64,000 nt of DNA, from positions 25,318,082-25,382,081 of the forward strand of contig NC_084989.1 in NCBI RefSeq assembly GCF_963691925.1. Direction: 5' to 3'. This DNA is from Scomber scombrus (Eukaryota > Chordata > Actinopteri > Scombriformes > Scombridae). Shown here in pieces: positions 58,925 to 64,000 of the stretch; position 1 is the first letter of the stretch; every line of letters begins with the position of its first letter. The position numbers were made by a program, and so were the translations under genes. The notes beneath the pieces were generated by a model. The model made no database searches. It saw only the letters and a program-made list of their open reading frames with translations, and was not told the DNA's origin.

Positions 58925-59670
58925 GATCAATAATAATAATAATAATAACTTTATTTTGTATAGCGCATTTCACGAAACCCAAGGTTGCTTCACATAACAA
59001 GAAACACAGACAACAACAGTACAGTTCAGACAAAAGCCGGCAAGAGCCTGCAGGAACAAAGTGACTTTTCAGCTTAGATTTAAAAGAGTCCAGAGTTGGT
59101 GCTTGTCCTGAGGGAGCGAGTTCCAAAGTGTAGGAGCTACCACACTAAAGGCCTTGCTCCCAAAGGTTTGCCTTCAAGTCGGCAGAGCGCAGGTCCCATG
59201 AAGGGAGGAGGTCCGTTAAGTACTGGGGTGCAAGGGTATGAAGAGATTTGTAGGTGAGGAGGAGAAGTTTGAAAGTAATGCGGAACTTAACAGGAAGCCA
59301 GTGCAACTGTTTGAGTGTGGGAGGTTGGAGATTGGCTGATAGTTGCTGAGGTCCGCAGGGTCCAAACCCACCTTCTTAAGGATGGGAGTAACAGAGGCAA
59401 TTTTAAGACTGATGGGTACAGAACCAGATAGAATGGATGCATTGACAATGTTCACAATGCATGGGCAGATAGAAGATATGCAGGTCTTGACCAGAGCAGT
59501 GGGCATGGGGTCAGAGGAGCAGGTGGAAGCCTTGGCCTTGGTGACTAACTCAGTTATCTGAGTAGCGTCAACTGGGGTGAAAGAAGAGAAGGAGGGACAC
59601 GTGGCAGGGGAAGCAACATCCTGTGGTAGAGACTGTCTGAATTCTCTGCCTGAGATCAAAAACAAGAAGC
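58925..59670 (-). mobile_element. L2 LINE, 5'- and internally deleted
   Basis: The 3' end has the (AAT)n tail at 58929-58950. The minus strand reads short C-terminal frames (PSGQAPTLDSFKSKLKSHF near 59080) and the start of the reverse transcriptase (TKAKASTCSSDPMPTALVKT near 59530, LSNYQPISNLP near 59340). The core is missing, so the copy is internally deleted. Confidence 0.7.
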
Positions 59671-60104
59671 AAAAACTGAGAAACTCTGAGAATTAATCGA
59701 GAGCTTGATGAGATCTCTGTTGAAACTTACAAGGAGTCCAAGATGAGGTTTTGTGAATATTGTTGCTGAAGAGAAACAAATGAGAAACAGGAGAAATGAG
59801 CCAGAGTCTCACTTTAGTTTAAAATAGATCTCATAGTTGTCTAGTAGAAATAAATGAGACACTGTTGAGATCTCTGCTCTACTTTCTTTTCCTCTGGGAC
59901 ACTTCTGGAATAAGGTGGAGTTTAGTGGAGAAATGTGATTACTGACCTGCTGCATGTACACAAGGATTTATAGTAACCAGGTTACTGCAGTGAATGTAAA
60001 CACACTGATTGATGAGGACATCGTTCAACTACACACTTCAAACCTTAACACATCTGATTGGATTATAAATGGATTTTAATCTACATAATTTATTCTTTAT
60101 TCAG
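59671..60104. other. Intron before LRR exon 6
   Basis: From about 59835 (CTAGTAGAAATAAATGAGAC) it matches the sequences preceding exons 3-5. No other feature. Confidence 0.6.
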
Positions 60105-60278
60105 ATTGAGGAACTGCAGTTTGTCAGAGATCAGCTGTGCTTCTCTGGTCTCAGCTCTAAAGTCCAACTCCTCCCATCTCAGAGAGCTGGATCTGAGTGG
60201 AAACAAGCTGCAGGATTCAGGACTGAAGCAGCTGCAAGATTTTCTGGAGAGTCCAGACTGTAAACTGGAGACTCTGAG
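60105..60278 (+). CDS. LRR exon 6
   Basis: 174 nt between TTATTCAG and GTCAGTG. Two repeats: LRNCSLSEISCASLVSALKS and LRELDLSGNKLQDSGLKQL. It leaves phase 2, which fits the exon at 60795. Reading on past the donor meets a stop 14-16 bases later, so an unspliced form would end here. Confidence 0.92.
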
Positions 60279-60794
60279 GTCAGTGATGAGTTGAAGTCAG
60301 TTCATGTTAATGAGTCCATTAGTTTGTCTCAGACATATTTTGATGATAATTAGCTTCCAATCACAGATCCAGTATTTCCAGGTACAGTGAATCATTGCTT
60401 ATGTTAGTGTTGAAGGTGTGAGAGGAGAATGGAGCAGAGCACTGAAGTCACATTTCCATTAACTGATCAGCATCGGCTGCTTTATTCATGCTTCATCATC
60501 ATTGGTTCATTCATCAGTTTCTTGTCCACCAGTTAACCACTCACACCTTTCCATATTCATATAGGTGTACAGTGATGTCATCATACCTGTCTGAAGTGTT
60601 TAGTGAAGCTGATTTAACTAAGATTTAATGTTCATGTATGTTTATTAAATATAGATTAGTTCTCCTGCTGAATCTCCCTCAAACAGCAGAGACTTTTCCT
60701 CCAACTTTTAACTGAATAATCATTTTGTATAAATGTTAATTTCCCTGACATTAGTGTCTCTGAATGAAATACATTAATGTATATATGTGTCTAG
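60279..60794. other. Intron or intergenic gap before the FIIND linker exons
   Basis: No feature recognised. It could hold a promoter if the next exons form a separate gene; I see no diagnostic element. Confidence 0.45.
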
Positions 60795-60950
60795 GTTCAC
60801 TGATTCTAAAGGTTTACCTGTCACATGGACTGGAAACCAGAAGATGGTTAGTTGTGTGGAGGAAAAGAGCAAATCAGAGTCTCCAGCATCCACCTGTGAG
60901 TCCAAACATCCTCCAGACATCAGTGATGAAGCTGGACCCTCACAAATAAA
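60795..60950 (+). CDS. Leader-like exon before FIIND
   Basis: 156 nt between TATGTGTCTAG and GTAAGA, same phases as the three leader exons upstream. It is alignable with them: GGTTTACCT-TC, CCAGAAGATG and the end DISDEAGPSQIK against YFSNEPGPSTTE. The ATG at 60844 (AAGATGG) has a good start context and reads MVSCVEEKSKSESPASTCES. The frame is also open from the acceptor and fits LRR exon 6, so it may be an internal linker of one long NLR or the first coding exon of a new gene. Confidence 0.65.
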
Positions 60951-61106
60951 GTAAGAGACTGTTTCTACTGAAATGAAGTTCAGTAATTTACTTTAATGTG
61001 AGCAAAACGTTTGCAATTATCTTTAGAGAAGAGATAGAGTCTGATTATTTGAACCCTCTTCATAAGACAGTCCAGATAACTGCTGTGTTTCTATGTATTC
61101 CTACAG

Positions 61107-61153
61107 GGAGGAGAACACACCAAACAGAGCTACACCTGATGGACATGAAGGAG
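61107..61153 (+). CDS. Short linker exon
   Basis: 47 nt between ATTCCTACAG and GTGAGA, reading EENTPNRATPDGHEG. It completes the codon left by the previous exon and leaves one base for the next. Support is splice sites and phase only. Confidence 0.55.
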
Positions 61154-61674
61154 GTGAGAGTTGAGACTGAGACCAGTTCAAAGTGTGAATGTGACAAAAT
61201 ACACATCTGAAGACAACTAGTGTAGATTGAGTCTGTGTCTCTGAAGTCTCTGAAGTTTCTGGTCAAGCTCTGTCCCACTCTGAATGCAAGATGGTGCGTT
61301 TGTTCACTTATCAGAGATTCAGATTTAAACAACACAGGAGGCTGTGTTGGTGGTGTTTTTTGCACCTACTTGGTGTCTGGCAGTTAGATGTTCAGAAATT
61401 TAGTATATAAAGCTACAGCTAGCAGCCAGTTAGCTTATTTTAACATAAAATCTGAAATCTCTCCATAAATTGAGAGATTGTTTTTTATGCTTCAGTTTCT
61501 CTACAAATTAAACACATGAAATAAAATGTATATACATGTTATTTCTCTGATTAACTCTCTGTCCGGCCTTAAACTGGAACTTTGTGTTTCAGATTTCAGT
61601 ATGTCTTCGCTCACTGGACTATAAGGCAACCAGAAGAGTTTAACATCTGCTGTTTGTCTTCTTCTCCACATCAG
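61154..61674. other. Intron
   Basis: No feature recognised. Confidence 0.5.
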
Positions 61675-61814
61675 ATGGCTCTAATCTCTCATCAGATCCG
61701 TCCACATCCAACACAACCCTCAATGTGTCTGAGGACAGCAGAGACGATCAGCTGGATCCTGATGATCCAGAGAAGCTGAAGCTGCAGGCTGTGTGCAGAG
61801 TTAATGAAAAGAAG
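61675..61814 (+). CDS. Linker exon, acidic
   Basis: 140 nt between CCACATCAG and GTATAG, reading SSDPSTSNTTLNVSEDSRDD, then LDPDDPEKLKLQAVCRVNEK. The acidic, low-complexity sequence looks disordered. It leaves phase 0 into the next exon. Confidence 0.6.
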
Positions 61815-62255
61815 GTATAGTTAATACAAATGTCGATTTTTTACCTTTACATGTTTATTAATTTGTTGTAGATCATACTCAGCTTCCTCCAGAGGTTAAT
61901 ACTCCTTGTGTCTAAGCTCCAAACATGATTTACTGTCATCTATATTATCTTCAAGCCCTCGTTTCCTCTCCTCTCACTCTCTGCTCCTTCCTCCTCCATC
62001 AGAAACTCCTAATTAACTTTTACCTCCTCATCTGTGAAACCATCAGCTGCCGTCCAACATAGTCCTGCAGGATCATTTCAATGTAAAGTTAAAGAGCAAC
62101 TGATCATTTAGTGATGTGGACTAGTGATAATCAGTGATAATTAAACAGTACAGAGTGCAGAGTAGAACCTGAAGCAGTGAGGATCCTGTCAGCTGTATGA
62201 CTGAGAGTGAGCTGTTCAGTTTCTGTAACTAATGATGTCTTTCGCAATATTTTAG
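61815..62255. other. Intron
   Basis: No feature recognised. Confidence 0.5.
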
Positions 62256-62302
62256 GACTTCACACCCAACATGCTGACTGAGTCTGACAACATTAGATAC
62301 AG
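62256..62302 (+). CDS. FIIND ZU5 start exon
   Basis: 47 nt between AATATTTTAG and GTAATC, reading DFTPNMLTESDNIRYR. The Phe-Thr-Pro-x-x-x-Thr-Glu-Ser pattern begins the ZU5 half of fish FIIND proteins, and it leaves phase 2 for the main ZU5 exon. Confidence 0.68.
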
Positions 62303-63459
62303 GTAATCAAATCTTAATGAAATTTATAGGATTAAACAAAGAACCGTACTTATTGCAATGTTGGAAAATGAATTATTATTAAAATAACAAATGTATTAAT
62401 GTAACCTCCCTGCTCACTTTACATCCACAGTATCTGCATTAATACATTTTATCTTTATTCATTTCATTTATATAAAACAATGTGGTTAATCAGTTTATCT
62501 GCTCATATTGATGGCTGTGTTTATCTTGCTTTTATTTCATGAGACATGGCTGGGAGAATATAATCATTCATATAAAGTACATTAGTTTGATATGACTAGT
62601 CCACATTAACATCAGTTCTCATAGATCTGAAGTGGGGAGTGTCAGTATGGTGGGCGCTTCGGCTCTCCTGGTCATCTTATCAGGGTCTGAGACTGTGTGG
62701 TGGAAAGGAAGTGTAAGGTCACACCTCCGTACTTCTGTAGTATGAAAAAGAAAGAGACATTAGTTATTCTGGAGGTACTAGGCTAGTTTAAGGGGGGTGT
62801 GGTCTATCTCACTGTCAACCTAATAAATGTGTTGAATCTGTGAGAGTCTGTGTAGCAGGTAATGAATGAATCCCTGCAGCCAGAGCTCAGTAACTTACAT
62901 CATGACACTGTCTGGTCCACAGTAAATCCAAAGGCCAATGATCCTCTACGTTTTCCTTCTCAGACGTATCCTCTCATGATCCACTGACCAAAATCTTCTG
63001 AAGCTGCTAAATTAACTAACTGCTAGTGAAGAGCTAAAAGTCCAGATTACTGATAAGTTAGCCAAATGTTAGTGGCTAAAAGTTCACACTAAAAGTAGAA
63101 CTCTGTTTACAGTAACGTAAATTCACAACCCAACCAGTCAGGGCAGATGGTCGCCAGCCTGGAGCCCAGTTCTGCCTGAAGTTTTGTTGTAGGGTCTGTG
63201 GAGTACTGTCTAAAACTGCTCTATGTGAAAAGTTCCCTGAGATAAACTCTGTTGTGATTTGGCTCTATATGAATACACTTGATTTCTCTTTACTGGAGTC
63301 AACCTCTATTCAATGATTACACTTCACTTTTAACACTTTTCATACTCTTCATATTCCTGCAGCTGCTGCTTCACTCACATCTTGTCCAGCAGTTCAGTTT
63401 GTTCTCCAGCTGTTGAAGCAGTCACAGGAGTGTGTGATCAGTTCCTCTTTGTCCTACAG
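62303..63459. other. Intron with a dispersed repeat tail
   Basis: No exon. At about 63135-63290 it contains GCCTGAAGTTTTGTTG and CCTGAGATAAACTCTGTTGTG, the 3' end words of the fish repeat also seen at 20990. Confidence 0.5.
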
Positions 63460-63677
63460 CCACAGCTGTCCTGGTCCAGGTGTGTTCGAGTGTAAGTCAA
63501 CTGGACTCATGTTTGTTACGGCTCAGAAGGCGGAGCTACAGTACAGGACTGTCCAATGGGATGAGAGCTGCCTACAACCAGCTGGTAAAACAGCTGCAGG
63601 GCCGCTGTTCAACATCCAGTCCAGTCCTGAAGGTGCTGTCAGTCAGCTCCAACTGCCACACTGTGAAGCTATGGATG
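63460..63677 (+). CDS. FIIND ZU5 main exon
   Basis: 218 nt between TTGTCCTACAG and GTAAGA. It encodes CPGPGVFECKSTGLMFVTAQ, ELQYRTVQWDESCLQPAGKT and AAGPLFNIQSSPEGAVSQLQ, then LPHCE. This is the ZU5 half of FIIND, which in NLRP1 lies N-terminal to the autocleavage site. It leaves phase 1; the UPA half and any C-terminal death fold must lie after position 64000. It complements the UPA-PYD end of the gene at 6921-14299, which is a paralogue and not the same gene, since the order on the strand is wrong. Confidence 0.82.
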
Positions 63678-64000
63678 GTAAGATTATTGAGTGAGTTTTA
63701 GTAAATCATTGATTAGACTCCTGTAAGTGCCCCCTACAGGCTGCAGAGTTCATTACGGCCACAAGACAAACAAACATTGATGATTTATTTGTTCTTAGAG
63801 TTGTACCAGCAGTGTATGGCGTTATATTTGTGCCACATTAGTGAGAGCGCAGTGAGACTTATCTGATCTCTGTCTACACGCTCGCTCAATCTCTGCTCTG
63901 TGCAACGAAGCACCAGGCGCGCTAACAGCGTCAAGAAAGGAGTTGAACGTTGAAGGCTCCCACAAAAACACTGGGTTGCGTCTATAGCAACAGCTAGGGT
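63678..64000. other. Start of an intron, window end
   Basis: No feature recognised. Confidence 0.5.

Overview
The window looks like an accessory immune-gene region of a ray-finned (probably percomorph teleost) fish genome. The genes are split into GT-AG exons. The gaps hold typical fish repeats: CR1/L2-, Rex- and L1-like LINEs, tRNA-derived SINEs, Harbinger remnants, a Ty3/gypsy LTR element, and long CA, TA, CT and dG tracts. The host coding exons that I recognise are on the + strand and come from NLR/inflammasome-type genes.

Layout. 1-6720: LINE and Harbinger debris, including a CR1/L2-like LINE (minus strand) interrupted by a tRNA-derived SINE with a visible target duplication. 6921-14299: five exons of the 3' part of a FIIND-type gene, coding for the UPA half of FIIND, a short linker and a C-terminal pyrin domain (PYD) with a stop; an L2 LINE and other repeats fill its introns. 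15376-17943: a 2.6-kb, 21-bp minisatellite that stays open in several frames. 19744-20729: a probable CARD remnant interrupted by a repeat fragment and a MITE with perfect 44-bp inverted termini. 24846-28973: a near-identical 1.4-kb tandem triplication, each copy carrying the same small first coding exon. 32996-35149: a RING-finger exon and a large FISNA-NACHT exon with intact Walker motifs. 35380-44725: a Rex-like LINE, a SINE and a gypsy element that has lost integrase, all in the NACHT-to-LRR intron. 45723-60278: six LRR exons (171 or 174 bp) spread by segmental duplication and invaded by L1 and L2 LINEs. 60795-63677: five exons coding for a linker, which resembles the triplicated first exon, and the ZU5 half of a second FIIND domain; that gene runs off the window end.

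How the genes fit together. All exon phases from the triplicated exon through RING, NACHT, LRRs, linker and ZU5 are compatible. One NLRP1-like gene (RING-FISNA-NACHT-LRR-FIIND) is therefore possible, but the exon at 60795 could also start a separate FIIND gene. The 5' end of the window carries the missing C-terminal half (UPA plus PYD) of a sibling. In mammalian NLRP1 the ZU5-UPA (FIIND) module autocleaves and frees a UPA-death-fold fragment that seeds the inflammasome. Here the C-terminal death fold is a PYD in one gene, and a CARD remnant lies nearby, which suggests terminal signalling domains are exchanged within the cluster. Domain names rest on reading motifs by eye, and no alignment was run.
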